From Vulcanimicrobiota bacterium (GTDB lineage: Bacteria > Vulcanimicrobiota > Vulcanimicrobiia > Vulcanimicrobiales > Vulcanimicrobiaceae), in contig PMSI01000007.1 in NCBI GenBank assembly GCA_003168375.1, positions 62,001 through 126,000 on the forward strand: 64,000 bases of DNA. Direction: 5' to 3'. Under the pieces are notes generated by a model. That model ran no database searches. It was not told where the DNA came from and was given only the letters and a program-made list of their open reading frames with translations. Numbering within the stretch: the first letter of the stretch is position 1; each line of letters begins with the position of its first letter. Shown here one piece after another: positions 26,102 through 34,167 of this stretch. The translations under genes and the position numbers were made by a program.

Positions 26102-27778
26102 GTGATCCGGCTCCTGGACCCCGAGACGATCGGACAGATCGCGGCCGGCGAGGTGATCGAGCGGCCGCTCTCGGTCGTGAAGGAATTGGTCGAAAACGCG
26201 CTCGACGCCGACGCGACGCGGATCGCGGTCCGCGTGCGTGGTGGCGGGCTGCTGGAGATCGAGGTCGCCGATGACGGCGCCGGCATCCCGCCCGCCGACC
26301 TCGCGCTCGCACTGACGCGCCACGCAACCTCCAAGATCGTGGACGCCTCCGAGCTCTCGCGGGTCGGCACGCTCGGGTTTCGCGGCGAGGGGCTCGCCTC
26401 GATCGCCGCGGTCGCGAAGGTGATGATCGTATCGCGGGCCGCCGGTGCCGACGTTGCGACCGCGATCGATGCGCACGGCGAGGAGATCGGCGAGCTGCGT
26501 CCGCTCGCCGGACCGCCGGGGACGCGCGTCGTCGTGCGCGATCTGTTCGGAAACGTGCCGGTACGGCGCGAGTACCTGCGCTCGCCCTCGGCAGAGTTCG
26601 CGCGAATCTCGTCCTGGCTGGCGACCCTCGCGCTAGCCTACCCGCAGATCGGCTTCACGCTCGAGCACGACGGGAAAGCGACGTTCGCGTTTCCGCCCGG
26701 AGACGATCTCGCGCCGCGCCTGCGCCACGTCTTCGGCGGCTCGTCGAGCTCGATGGTCGGCGTACGCGCCGACGAGCGCTACGCCGGCGTCAGCGGCTGG
26801 GTCAGTTCTCCCGGCGACGACCGCCCCGACCGCCGCAACCAGATCTTGTTCGTGAACGGGCGGCTGCTGCGCAGCACGCTGGTGAGCGGTGCGTGGGCCG
26901 CGGCGTACCGCACGTTTGCGATGGTCGGCCGGCATCCGTTCGGCGTGCTGTATCTGCGCGTGCCGCCGGACGAGGTCGATCCGAACGTGCATCCGACCAA
27001 GAGCGATGTGCGGCTACGGCACGGCGACCGTGTCGTAGCGGAGGTGAAGGACGCGATCGCGAACGCACTGCGCCGCGGTGCCGTCGAGCGCCTCGAACGC
27101 TCGATCTCGTTCGCGCCGCCGTCGCGCGAGTACGCCGCCGCTGCGTCCATGCCGGTGGATTGGGCCGAGACACTGCTGCCGGGGAGTGCGAGCCCGGGCG
27201 CCGAACCGAAGACGCTCCGCGTGCTGGCGCAGATCGATCGCACGTTCATCTTGGCGAGCGACGGCGATGCGGTCGTGTTGATCGACCAGCACGCCGCGCA
27301 CGAGCGGATCGTCTTCGAGCAGCTCTCGGCGAACGCGCGCGCGCACGCGGCGGCCGAACCGCTGCTGATCCCGTACACGTTCGAGATCCGGCCGGAAGAG
27401 GCCGAGCGTCTCGACGCGACGCTGGAAGCGCTCGCAGCCGGCGGCCTGCACGTCGAACATTTCGGCGAGCGTGCGTACCGGGTCACTGCGACGCCGGCGC
27501 GGCTCGTGCACGCCGGTCGCAGCCGGCCTTTCGATGTCGCCGACTTCGTCGAGTGCCTCGGTGACGAGGTGCGCGGGCTCGACGCCGATCAGCGCGTCTG
27601 GGCTTCGCTCGCGTGCCATTCCGTCGTTCGCGCCGGCGAGCGGCTCGAGTATCCGGAGATGACGGCGCTGGTCGAACGGCTGCAGCGCTGCGAGAACCCG
27701 ATGCACTGTCCGCACGGCCGGCCGACGATCGTGCGCCTCGAAGCCGATCGCATCGCGCGCCTGTTCAAACGGATGTGA
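26102..27778 (+). CDS. mutL: DNA mismatch repair protein MutL (endonuclease type)
   Basis: A 558-residue MutL. The N-terminal GHKL ATPase has QIAAGEVIERPLSVVKELVE, DDGAGIPPADL, RHATSKI and GFRGEGLASI. The C-terminal dimerisation domain carries the metal-binding endonuclease motif DQHAxxExxxxE (Asp395, Glu401, Glu406), plus SLACHSVVRAG and CPHGRPT. It is therefore a nicking MutL, consistent with no MutH. GTG start at 26102 gives the usual N-terminus (IRLLDPETIGQIAAG). The upstream neighbour is tnpB rather than mutS. Its stop overlaps the miaA start (GTGA). Confidence 0.96.
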   Translation: MIRLLDPETIGQIAAGEVIERPLSVVKELVENALDADATRIAVRVRGGGLLEIEVADDGAGIPPADLALALTRHATSKIVDASELSRVGTLGFRGEGLASIAAVAKVMIVSRAAGADVATAIDAHGEEIGELRPLAGPPGTRVVVRDLFGNVPVRREYLRSPSAEFARISSWLATLALAYPQIGFTLEHDGKATFAFPPGDDLAPRLRHVFGGSSSSMVGVRADERYAGVSGWVSSPGDDRPDRRNQILFVNGRLLRSTLVSGAWAAAYRTFAMVGRHPFGVLYLRVPPDEVDPNVHPTKSDVRLRHGDRVVAEVKDAIANALRRGAVERLERSISFAPPSREYAAAASMPVDWAETLLPGSASPGAEPKTLRVLAQIDRTFILASDGDAVVLIDQHAAHERIVFEQLSANARAHAAAEPLLIPYTFEIRPEEAERLDATLEALAAGGLHVEHFGERAYRVTATPARLVHAGRSRPFDVADFVECLGDEVRGLDADQRVWASLACHSVVRAGERLEYPEMTALVERLQRCENPMHCPHGRPTIVRLEADRIARLFKRM

Positions 27779-28689
27779 CGCCGGGCGTCCTGATCCTCAC
27801 CGGGCAGACCGCGTCCGGGAAGAGCGCGCTCGCGATCGAACTCGCCGAGCGGTTCGGCGCCGAGATCGTCGGTGCCGACTCGCGGCAGATCTATCGCGGG
27901 ATGCCGGTCGGAACCGCGGCGCCAGGCGACGCCGATCGGGTCCGCGTGCCGCACCATCTGGTCGGCTTCCTCGATCCGCGCGAGCGGTACTCGGCCGCGC
28001 GCTTCATCGCCGACGCGCTTGACGCGATCGACGCGATTCATGCGCGCGGGCACCGTGCGCTCGTCGTCGGCGGAACGGGATTCTACGTGCGCGCACTCGC
28101 CGGCGACGTCGCGCTCTCGTCGGCCTACGACGCGTCGCTCCGCGAGCGGCTCGCGCGCGAGGCGCGCCTCCACCCACCCGCTGTGCTTGCCGACTGGCTG
28201 GCCGCGCTCGCGCCGGCGCGCGCCGCTGCGATCGCTCCGAACGATCCGTATCGCATCACCCGTGCACTTGAGATCGCACTCACCGAGCGCGGCGGCGGCG
28301 ATCGCGTGGCCGAAACCGCGCCCGACAATCTGCGGACACGCGGCACTCCGTACCGAAAGCTGTATCTCGAGACCGCTGGGGACGAGCTCGAGCGCCGCAT
28401 CGCGGCCCGCGTCGACGCGATGCTGGCCGGTGGGCTGTGCGAGGAGGCCGAGCGGGTGGGGATCGACGCCGTTGCCGCCGATGCGGTCGGCTACCGCGAG
28501 GCGCTGGCGTACCGGTCGGGCTGGTCGACGGCCGCTGAGCTCCGAACCCAGCTCGTCCGCAACACCCGTCGCTATGCGAAGCGGCAGGCGACATGGTTTC
28601 GAACCGAGCCGGGGCTCGTCCGGATCGCCGCCGCCGACGCGCTCGAACGCGCGGCCGACGAGGCGGGAGCGCTCCCGGGTTGGGCCTAA
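27775..28689 (+). CDS. miaA: tRNA dimethylallyltransferase MiaA
   Basis: A 304-residue enzyme that isopentenylates A37 of UNN-decoding tRNAs, the substrate step for MiaB. P-loop GQTASGKSALA (about 9-19), DSRQIYRGMPVGTA, VGGTGFYVRAL, and the C-terminal RNTRRYAKRQATWFR are all present. GTG at 27775 overlaps the mutL stop. The longer upstream open frame is antisense-like and not part of the family. Part of a mutL-miaA-hfq-dapF order. Confidence 0.95.
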   Translation: MTPGVLILTGQTASGKSALAIELAERFGAEIVGADSRQIYRGMPVGTAAPGDADRVRVPHHLVGFLDPRERYSAARFIADALDAIDAIHARGHRALVVGGTGFYVRALAGDVALSSAYDASLRERLAREARLHPPAVLADWLAALAPARAAAIAPNDPYRITRALEIALTERGGGDRVAETAPDNLRTRGTPYRKLYLETAGDELERRIAARVDAMLAGGLCEEAERVGIDAVAADAVGYREALAYRSGWSTAAELRTQLVRNTRRYAKRQATWFRTEPGLVRIAAADALERAADEAGALPGWA

Positions 28690-28691
28690 GC

Positions 28692-28731
28692 CTGTGTCAC
28701 CATACTTCTCCGGGACGAGTTCAGGATGACA
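28692..28731. repeat. Intergenic REP-like repeat, diverged copy C
   Basis: The segment from TGTCACCATACTTCTCCGGG to GAGTTCAGGATGACA resembles the AAGCTCAGGGTGACA core of copies at 21.35 and 34.0 kb, with complementary TGTCA/TGACA ends. It fills the entire miaA-hfq gap, so its AGGA supplies the ribosome binding site for hfq at 28732. Confidence 0.45.
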
Positions 28732-28980
28732 ATGCGACCGCAACCGCTCCAAGACGCGTATCTGGCTGAGGTGAGGCGCCAGGCAGTTCCGGTGACGATT
28801 TACCTCGTCAACGGTTTCCAGCTCCGCGGGGTGGTGAAGGGGTTCGACCCGTTCACGATCGTCCTGGAGTACGAGAAGAAGGCGCACCTGATCTACAAGC
28901 ACGCCGTCTCGACGATCTCGCCCAACGGTCCGGTCGCCGCGCCGTTGATCCCGGATCAAAGCGAGGCGGTCGCACCGTGA
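28732..28980 (+). CDS. hfq: RNA chaperone Hfq
   Basis: An 82-residue Sm-like protein that forms hexamers and pairs small RNAs with mRNAs. Sm1 (VPVTIYLVNGFQLRGVVKGFDPFTIVL) and the Sm2 core YKHAVSTISP, with the diagnostic KH, are intact. The proximal-face QD is present as LQDAYL. ATG at 28732 is preferred over ATG at 28726: AGGA at 28722-28725 is then 6 bases upstream, and 28726 falls in a repeated element. The tail is short (about 15 residues). Its stop overlaps the dapF GTG start. Confidence 0.95.
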   Translation: MRPQPLQDAYLAEVRRQAVPVTIYLVNGFQLRGVVKGFDPFTIVLEYEKKAHLIYKHAVSTISPNGPVAAPLIPDQSEAVAP

Positions 28981-29756
28981 TCGCCGGCGTCCCGGTCGTG
29001 AAGACGAACGGGACGGGGAACGAGTTCGTCCTGGTCGACGAACGCCTCGCGCCGTTGGCCGATCCCGTCGCGTTCGCGCGCCGGGTCTGCGATCGCACGC
29101 ACGGCATCGGCGCCGACGGCGTGCTGCTGGTCGAGCCGTCGGAGCGCTTCGATGCGCGGATGCGCATCCTGAACGCCGACGGCAGCGAAGCCGAGATGTG
29201 CGGCAACGGGATGCGCTGCGTGGCGCGCTACCTCGACGAACGCGACGGCCGCGAGGTAGCGACGGTCGAGACGCTCGCCGGACCGATCGGCACGCGCATC
29301 CTCTCGCGGGCACCGTACCGGGTCGCGGTCGAGATGGGCGAGCCGCGAATCGGCGATCCGCACCTGGTGGCGGGTTTCCGTGCGGTTCCGGTCGATCTCG
29401 GGAACCCGCACGTCGTGATCCACCTGCATGACGACGACGTCGACGCGATCGATCTCGCCGTCACCGGCCCTCGCATCGAGCGCGACGCGCGGTATCCGCA
29501 CGGAACGAACGTCCACTTCGTCGCACGGCAGGGCGAGCGGTGGCGGGTCCGCCACTGGGAGCGCGGGGCCGGCGCCACCCAAGCGTGCGGGACGGGCGCC
29601 GTCGCCGTCGCCGCCGTCCTCATCGCCGCCGGCGATGCAACCTCTCCGGTCTCGCTGCACGTTCCGGGCGGCGTGCTGGACGTGATTTGGAAGCCGGGCG
29701 AGCGCGCGACGCTCGTCGGTGATGCCGTTCGGGAGTTCGAGCGAGTCCTCTCGTGA
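28977..29756 (+). CDS. dapF: Diaminopimelate epimerase
   Basis: A 259-residue cofactor-independent racemase that interconverts LL- and meso-diaminopimelate for lysine and peptidoglycan synthesis. The two catalytic thiols are Cys75 in EMCGNGMRC and Cys204 in QACGTGA. NGTGNEFVLVD opens the protein. The GTG start overlaps the hfq stop (GTGA), and the stop overlaps the GTG of the radical SAM gene. Strong family match. Confidence 0.95.
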   Translation: MIAGVPVVKTNGTGNEFVLVDERLAPLADPVAFARRVCDRTHGIGADGVLLVEPSERFDARMRILNADGSEAEMCGNGMRCVARYLDERDGREVATVETLAGPIGTRILSRAPYRVAVEMGEPRIGDPHLVAGFRAVPVDLGNPHVVIHLHDDDVDAIDLAVTGPRIERDARYPHGTNVHFVARQGERWRVRHWERGAGATQACGTGAVAVAAVLIAAGDATSPVSLHVPGGVLDVIWKPGERATLVGDAVREFERVLS

Positions 29757-30970
29757 GCGGCGTCGGGTTGGCGTACACCGACGCGCGCGGTCGCATCTAT
29801 TTCGACGAGACGCGCTCGCCGCTCGCCGACGGCGGCGTCGAACGGCTGCCGCGGCGTGAAGAGCTGATCCCCGCGCCCGCCGGGGCGGTGACGACGATGC
29901 TCCCGGGACGGATGCCACTGCTCGCCGGCGGTGGCGTCGCCGCACGGCGCACAGCGCTCGCAGTGCTCCTCCCGGCGGGTTATACGCGCTTGCTCCTGCC
30001 TGCGTATCGGCGCCGGCCCGACGCGCCGGCGCTGCCGCTGTTCGGTTACACCTTCGCCTGCGTGCTCGACGACGAGCTGTACGTCGCCGCGACGCGCACC
30101 GACGAGAGCGAGGACTGGACGCCGCGCTATTTCGGCGAGGGCGAGCTCGAAGCGCTGCTGCGTTCGCGCCAGGCGGAGGATCCGCGCAACCGCACGCTCG
30201 CGCAGCTCGCGGTCTGTTCCCGCGACTACGGCTGCTTCACCGCGCAGAACGTCTTTCTGGAGCGCGGCGAAGCGGCGCTTCCGGTCTCGCCGGCGTGCAA
30301 CGCGGCGTGCGTCGGCTGCATCTCGGAGCTCGCACCCGACGCGGGGATGCCCTCGCCTCAGACCCGCGTCGCGTTCGAAGCGGACGCCGGCGACCTGGCG
30401 CGGATCGCGATCCGCCATCTCGAGCGCGTGCCCGACGGGATCGTGTCGTTCGGGCAAGGCTGCGAAGGAGAGCCGCTGTTGCGGGTGACGACGATCGAGC
30501 GTGCGATCGAGCAGATCCGCGCCGAGCGTTCGAACGGGACGATCAACCTGAACACGAACGGGTCGTTGCCGAAAAGTCTGAACCGCTTGATCGATGCGGG
30601 GCTGCAAGCGGTGCGCATCAGCCTGAACTCGTTCCGCCGCGAGGTCTACGCCGCGTACTACCGGCCGACGGGCTACGATCTCGACGACGTGCTCGCCTCG
30701 ATCGCCCTCGCGACCGATCGCGGGCTGCGCGTCTCGTTGAACTACCTGACGCATCCCGGCGTGACCGACGAGCGCGCCGAGGTCGAGACGCTCGGGCGTT
30801 TCCTGCGCGAGCACCCCGTCGCGATGGTTCAGACGCGCACGCTGAACATCGACCCCGAGCTCTACTTCGCGCAAGTCGGCCGACCCACCGAGCCGCTCGG
30901 AATGCGCGAAGCGCTCCACCGCATCGAACGTCTCGGCGTCTCGCTGGGCAACTTTACACACACGCACTAG
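29753..30970 (+). CDS. Radical SAM protein with unique N-terminal domain
   Basis: A 405-residue protein with the radical SAM cluster motif CNAACVGC (Cys182, Cys186, Cys189) and standard SAM-fold strands (IVSFGQGCEGEPLL, TINLNTNGSLPKSLNRLIDAG, VRISLNSFRREVYAAYYRP). The first 170 residues form an unrecognised domain with several cysteines (Cys103, Cys155, Cys161). There is no C-terminal auxiliary cluster or SPASM motif. It is translationally coupled to dapF, which makes a tRNA, cell-wall or lysine-related role possible but unproven. Confidence 0.75.
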   Translation: MSGVGLAYTDARGRIYFDETRSPLADGGVERLPRREELIPAPAGAVTTMLPGRMPLLAGGGVAARRTALAVLLPAGYTRLLLPAYRRRPDAPALPLFGYTFACVLDDELYVAATRTDESEDWTPRYFGEGELEALLRSRQAEDPRNRTLAQLAVCSRDYGCFTAQNVFLERGEAALPVSPACNAACVGCISELAPDAGMPSPQTRVAFEADAGDLARIAIRHLERVPDGIVSFGQGCEGEPLLRVTTIERAIEQIRAERSNGTINLNTNGSLPKSLNRLIDAGLQAVRISLNSFRREVYAAYYRPTGYDLDDVLASIALATDRGLRVSLNYLTHPGVTDERAEVETLGRFLREHPVAMVQTRTLNIDPELYFAQVGRPTEPLGMREALHRIERLGVSLGNFTHTH

Positions 30971-31926
30971 AGCTGGACGGGCGCCGCCGGCTGCTGGGCG
31001 ACGGGCGTGCCGCGGGGATGATGGCCGCCGTGTCCCTTGTGCGCTCCGTGCGTGATCGCGTCGCCGCCGAGCGCGATCTCGTGCGCGTGGGTCGTCACGT
31101 CGACGCCCGCGCCCGTGCTGCGCAGGGTCGTCGCGATCGTACCACCGTTGCCGTTCGATGCGTTGACGGCGAGCGAGCCGTCCTGATTGGCGGTGACGGT
31201 CTCGCCGCCGGAGAGGTCGGCCGACTCGCCTTTGCCGAGCTGCACCGCTTGGCCGTTGTCGAAGATCGCGAACGAACCGTCGCGGTTCATCGTGACGCTG
31301 TCTTGGTCGAAGTTCGTATGGATCGTCGCCGACTGGTTCGAAGTGACCCCGTTCGCGTCGGGCTGCGTCACCGCGGTGGAGACGCGATAGCCGCCGTCGA
31401 TCTGGTTGCTGTGCACGAGATCGTTGTGCGAGGTCATGCTGTCCCAGCGCACGTCGACCGCGTGCTGCCCGCCGGGCCCAGTTTGGGTCCCGGTCTCGGC
31501 GATGTGCGGATCCCCGGTCGAGCTGACGTCGACGTTCTGGAACTGCTGCTGCGGCCCGTTCGGCAGCGGACCTTGCCATCCACCGTTGTTCGGATTCTGC
31601 GATGTGCCCGTGCTCGGGCTCCCGCTCTGGTTCACGAGCGAACCGACGAGTTGTTGCAAGGTCGTGATCAGCCCCGAGATGAGCCCGGCCAGCGTCCCGC
31701 TCGATCCGTTCCCGGTCGCGCCCCCGAAGAGTCCGCCGAACGGACTCCCGGCGTTCGCGTTCGCAGTACCGCAGCTCCACCACGACCGCCCGATCGCATC
31801 GGAAGGCAGCGAAGGGGAAGCGCCCGGCGCCGGGTTGCCCGGCCAAATCTGGCGGCCGTCGCCGCTCGCCGCGTCAAGGGAAGAAAGGTCGAAGTTCGGG
31901 CCCAAGCCGGGCCATTGCGTCTGCAT
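30967..31926 (-). CDS. Gly/Ser/Asn-rich protein with DUF1521-like domain
   Basis: A 319-residue acidic, low-complexity protein with no signal peptide. The N-terminal 130 residues are rich in Gly, Ser, Asn and Gln. The middle begins STGDPHIAE and continues WDSMTSHNDL ... GGYRVSTAVTQP. GDPH is the type of site seen in DUF1521/metal-ion-inducible autocleavage domains of NopE-like type III effectors. The tail is His-rich (GHGGHHPRG). Homology to DUF1521 is a motif-level judgement. The stop overlaps the convergent radical SAM gene by 4 bases. Confidence 0.5.
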   Translation of the reverse strand: MQTQWPGLGPNFDLSSLDAASGDGRQIWPGNPAPGASPSLPSDAIGRSWWSCGTANANAGSPFGGLFGGATGNGSSGTLAGLISGLITTLQQLVGSLVNQSGSPSTGTSQNPNNGGWQGPLPNGPQQQFQNVDVSSTGDPHIAETGTQTGPGGQHAVDVRWDSMTSHNDLVHSNQIDGGYRVSTAVTQPDANGVTSNQSATIHTNFDQDSVTMNRDGSFAIFDNGQAVQLGKGESADLSGGETVTANQDGSLAVNASNGNGGTIATTLRSTGAGVDVTTHAHEIALGGDAITHGAHKGHGGHHPRGTPVAQQPAAPVQL

Positions 31927-32038
31927 CGTCGGTGCGCGTCTCCTGGAAAGGTGGTCGCCCGTCCATCACGCGCCCGATGCGGTCGTCTAGTAGTGCGGCG
32001 CGGCACGCTGTGCCAGCCTTCGGGGATCGATCTCGCCT

Positions 32039-32185
32039 TCATCGCTGCCGATCACATCCCGGCCGGTGCGGATCACCCTCGCGTTCGATCAACGCGCCGC
32101 ATGACTCGCACACCAGGTGCAGCCAGCAGACCGGGTCGCCAACCGCGTCGGCCGGCTCGGGTTCTTGTTCGCGCGAACCCTCCAT
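32039..32185 (-). CDS. Putative small Cys-containing protein (48 aa)
   Basis: A 48-residue reading frame with an acidic N-terminus (MEGSREQEPEPADAVGD) and a Cys cluster VCWLHLVCESCGALIE...GC, reminiscent of half a zinc ribbon. It lies 14 bases downstream of the DUF1304 gene on the same strand, in the position of a coupled small gene. No strong ribosome binding site is seen. It may be real or fortuitous. Confidence 0.4.
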   Translation of the reverse strand: MEGSREQEPEPADAVGDPVCWLHLVCESCGALIEREGDPHRPGCDRQR

Positions 32186-32199
32186 CGGTTCGGGCAGCC

Positions 32200-32562
32200 T
32201 CAGCCGAAAGCGATCGCGCTGAAGAGGCACAGCGCTGCGGGGAGCGCCTGGATCAGCAAGATGCGGCGCGTTACCGTGAGGCCACCGAAGATGCCGGCGA
32301 CGATGACGCACGACGCGAAGAAGATCTCGAGCGGACGCTGGAGCAGTGGTGGTGCAAGGAGCGACCACACGAGGCCTGCGGCGAGGAAACCGTTGTAGAG
32401 GCCTTGGTTCGCGGCCATCGACTTCGACTCTGCGGCGAACGCGGCGGTGATGCCGAACGCGCGCAGCGTCGAGGGGCTGGTCCACCGGAACATCTCGAGG
32501 TAGAGAAAGTACAGGTGCTCCAGCGCGACGATCGCGACCAAGATCAGCGTGATCGCGTGCAT
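32200..32562 (-). CDS. DUF1304 membrane protein
   Basis: A 120-residue inner-membrane protein with four helices. The family pattern is clear: EHLYFLYLEMFRW near the N-terminus, NQGLYNGFLAAGL in the second helix, and a C-terminal LIQALPAALCL. DUF1304 proteins are uncharacterised. It lies 4 bases after a trkA-type gene on the same strand. Confidence 0.85.
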   Translation of the reverse strand: MHAITLILVAIVALEHLYFLYLEMFRWTSPSTLRAFGITAAFAAESKSMAANQGLYNGFLAAGLVWSLLAPPLLQRPLEIFFASCVIVAGIFGGLTVTRRILLIQALPAALCLFSAIAFG

Positions 32563-32566
32563 CGCC

Positions 32567-33235
32567 TCAGCCGACCAGTGCGGAGCAGACGTCTTGGCGG
32601 TTGTCGCGCTTGATCATCGCGATCACGTCGTCGCCGCGCTGCAAGGTGGTATCGCCGTTCGGCACGACGACGTCGCCGCCGCCGCGGTCGACAGCCACGA
32701 TCACGCTGCCCCGCGGCAGCTGCACGTCGGCGATCCGCTTTCCGCGCGCCGGGGAGTCCTCGGCGATCCGGAGCTGCACCAGCTCGAGGCCGCCGCGTCC
32801 CACCTTCGCCAGCGGCTCGAGGTCGAACGCGTTCACCCGCTCGTCGATCATCTCCAGAATCAGCTCGGTCGAAGAGATCACGGTCACCGGGCGGTCGCTG
32901 TCGAGCGACTCGAAGATCAGCTTGTTCTTCGGGTTGTTGACGCGTGCGATGCAGCGCGCGTTCGAGTGCTTCTTCGTGATGATGCAGACGACGAGGTTGT
33001 CCTCGTCATCGCCGGTGTCGGCGACGACCACGGATGCCCGCTGAACGCCGGCCTGCATCAAGACGTTCGGGTCGCAGCCGTCGCCGACGATCGCGATGTC
33101 GCTCTCGAGCAGGTTGGTCATCATCTGCGCCTTGCGCGCGTCCTTCTCGACAACGACGACCTCGTGCGACTGCTTGATGAGACCGCGTGCCAGGTACGTG
33201 CCGACCTTGCCGCCGCCGACGATCAGGACGAACAC
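32567..33235 (-). CDS. trkA: TrkA/KtrA-type potassium channel regulator (second of pair)
   Basis: A 222-residue RCK protein: an N-terminal Rossmann domain with GGGKVGTYLA nucleotide loop and a C-terminal TrkA-C domain (about 140-218, LVQLRIAEDSPARGKRI). Such proteins gate K+ transporters in response to NAD(H)/ATP or c-di-AMP. The GTG start shares one base with the stop of the upstream trkA paralogue (TAGTG). No Trk/Ktr membrane subunit is nearby, so the partner is encoded elsewhere. Confidence 0.85.
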   Translation of the reverse strand: MFVLIVGGGKVGTYLARGLIKQSHEVVVVEKDARKAQMMTNLLESDIAIVGDGCDPNVLMQAGVQRASVVVADTGDDEDNLVVCIITKKHSNARCIARVNNPKNKLIFESLDSDRPVTVISSTELILEMIDERVNAFDLEPLAKVGRGGLELVQLRIAEDSPARGKRIADVQLPRGSVIVAVDRGGGDVVVPNGDTTLQRGDDVIAMIKRDNRQDVCSALVG

Positions 33236-33909
33236 TACGCGCTCAGGCGCGCTTGCGGTCGCGCGGACGTGAACGCCGCGGCGAATTGTGAGAGCGCATC
33301 CGGCGCGACGATCGCGTTGATCTCGTCGCCCTCGGTCAAGATATCGTCCGGTGCGGCGATGCTGACGGCCCCCAGCCGGCGGATCGCGGCGATCCGGATC
33401 TTGCCGTCGATCTCCACCTCGGCGACGCGCTTGCCGGCCTGTGTGCGGGAGACCGTCGCGACCAGCGAGCTGAGCTTGCCGAAGTCGAACGAGGGTACCG
33501 AAGCGTACGCCACGTCCTGCAGCCGGTCACGAATCAGCTGCGCGCCGATCGTGGTCGGGCAGAACGTCTCGACGCCGAGTTCGCGGTAGAGCTGGCCGCG
33601 CGGCGGATCGTAGATGCGCGCAACGATCTTCGGGATGCGAAACATGCGCTGCGCGATCAGCGCCGCCATTACGTTGCGGTTGTCGCCGTCGGTCACCGCG
33701 ACGAAGCCGTCGGCGCGTTCGGCCCCGGCGCGCTTGAGCACGTCGTAGTCGATTCCCGTTCCGACCTCGACTTGTCCGGCGAAGCGATTGCCGAGCCGCC
33801 GGAACGCGGCGGGGTTTTCGTCCACGACGACGACGTCGTGCTTGTCGGCGACGAGCAGTTTCGCGAGGGTCGAGCCCACGCGCCCGCAACCGACGATCAG
33901 GTATCTCAT
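33235..33909 (-). CDS. trkA: TrkA-type potassium channel regulator (first of pair)
   Basis: A 224-residue paralogue of its neighbour: Rossmann loop GCGRVGSTLAKLL (about 7-19), the acidic end of beta-2 (VVDENPAAF) for NAD(H), and a TrkA-C domain. Two adjacent single-RCK genes can form a hetero-ring on a Trk/Ktr transporter, as in KtrA or Thermoplasma types. ATG at 33909 is chosen because the longer frame upstream enters the REP-like element and lacks coding character. Confidence 0.85.
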   Translation of the reverse strand: MRYLIVGCGRVGSTLAKLLVADKHDVVVVDENPAAFRRLGNRFAGQVEVGTGIDYDVLKRAGAERADGFVAVTDGDNRNVMAALIAQRMFRIPKIVARIYDPPRGQLYRELGVETFCPTTIGAQLIRDRLQDVAYASVPSFDFGKLSSLVATVSRTQAGKRVAEVEIDGKIRIAAIRRLGAVSIAAPDDILTEGDEINAIVAPDALSQFAAAFTSARPQARLSA

Positions 33910-33995
33910 GGGGCGCCCCCAGCCTTCGGTACCGTCGGTGTTGTTCCCGCGGGGAGGAGAGGTGTACCGCTCTGCGAATTCGGGGGTTTTGGTCC

Positions 33996-34040
33996 ATCCC
34001 TTCGACAAGCTCAGCTCTGACTGCGGTCAGGGGTGACATC
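33996..34040. repeat. Intergenic REP-like repeat, copy B (with internal insertion)
   Basis: CCTTCGACAAGCTCAG is followed by CTCTGACTGCGGTCAG and then GGGTGACATC. Compared with copy A, the core has gained a 16-base internal stretch bounded by CTCAG/GTCAG, as if by partial duplication. It sits just upstream of tRNA-Pro. Confidence 0.55.
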
Positions 34041-34042
34041 GA

Positions 34043-34119
34043 CGGGGCGTAGCTCAGCTTGGTAGAGCGCTGCGTTCGGGACGCAGAGGTCACAGGTTCA
34101 AATCCTGCCGCCCCGACCA
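34043..34119 (+). tRNA. tRNA-Pro (anticodon CGG)
   Basis: A cloverleaf of 77 bases. The acceptor strand CGGGGCG pairs with CGCCCCG, followed by discriminator A and an encoded CCA. The D arm is GTAGCTCAGCTTGGTAGAGC. The anticodon arm CTGCG-TTCGGGA-CGCAG gives CGG. The T arm is ACAGG-TTCAAAT-CCTGC with one A-C mismatch at the top. It is followed immediately by a terminator and stands alone. Confidence 0.93.
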
Positions 34120-34124
34120 GATTG

Positions 34125-34156
34125 AAAAACCGGCCCGCTTTCGGGCCGGTTTTCTC
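34125..34156 (+). terminator. Rho-independent terminator after tRNA-Pro
   Basis: A near-perfect hairpin: AAAACCGGCCCG pairs with CGGGCCGGTTTT around a four-base loop, followed by a short T-rich run. It starts 6 bases after the tRNA CCA. The A-tract/T-tract symmetry means it could also stop minus-strand transcription from the right. Confidence 0.88.
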
Positions 34157-34167
34157 TTGCTGCGACC

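Noticed and set aside
29228-31846. 872-residue open frame antisense to dapF and the radical SAM gene
   Set aside because: Arg-rich shadow spanning two well-supported genes and part of a third; no domain or start signal.
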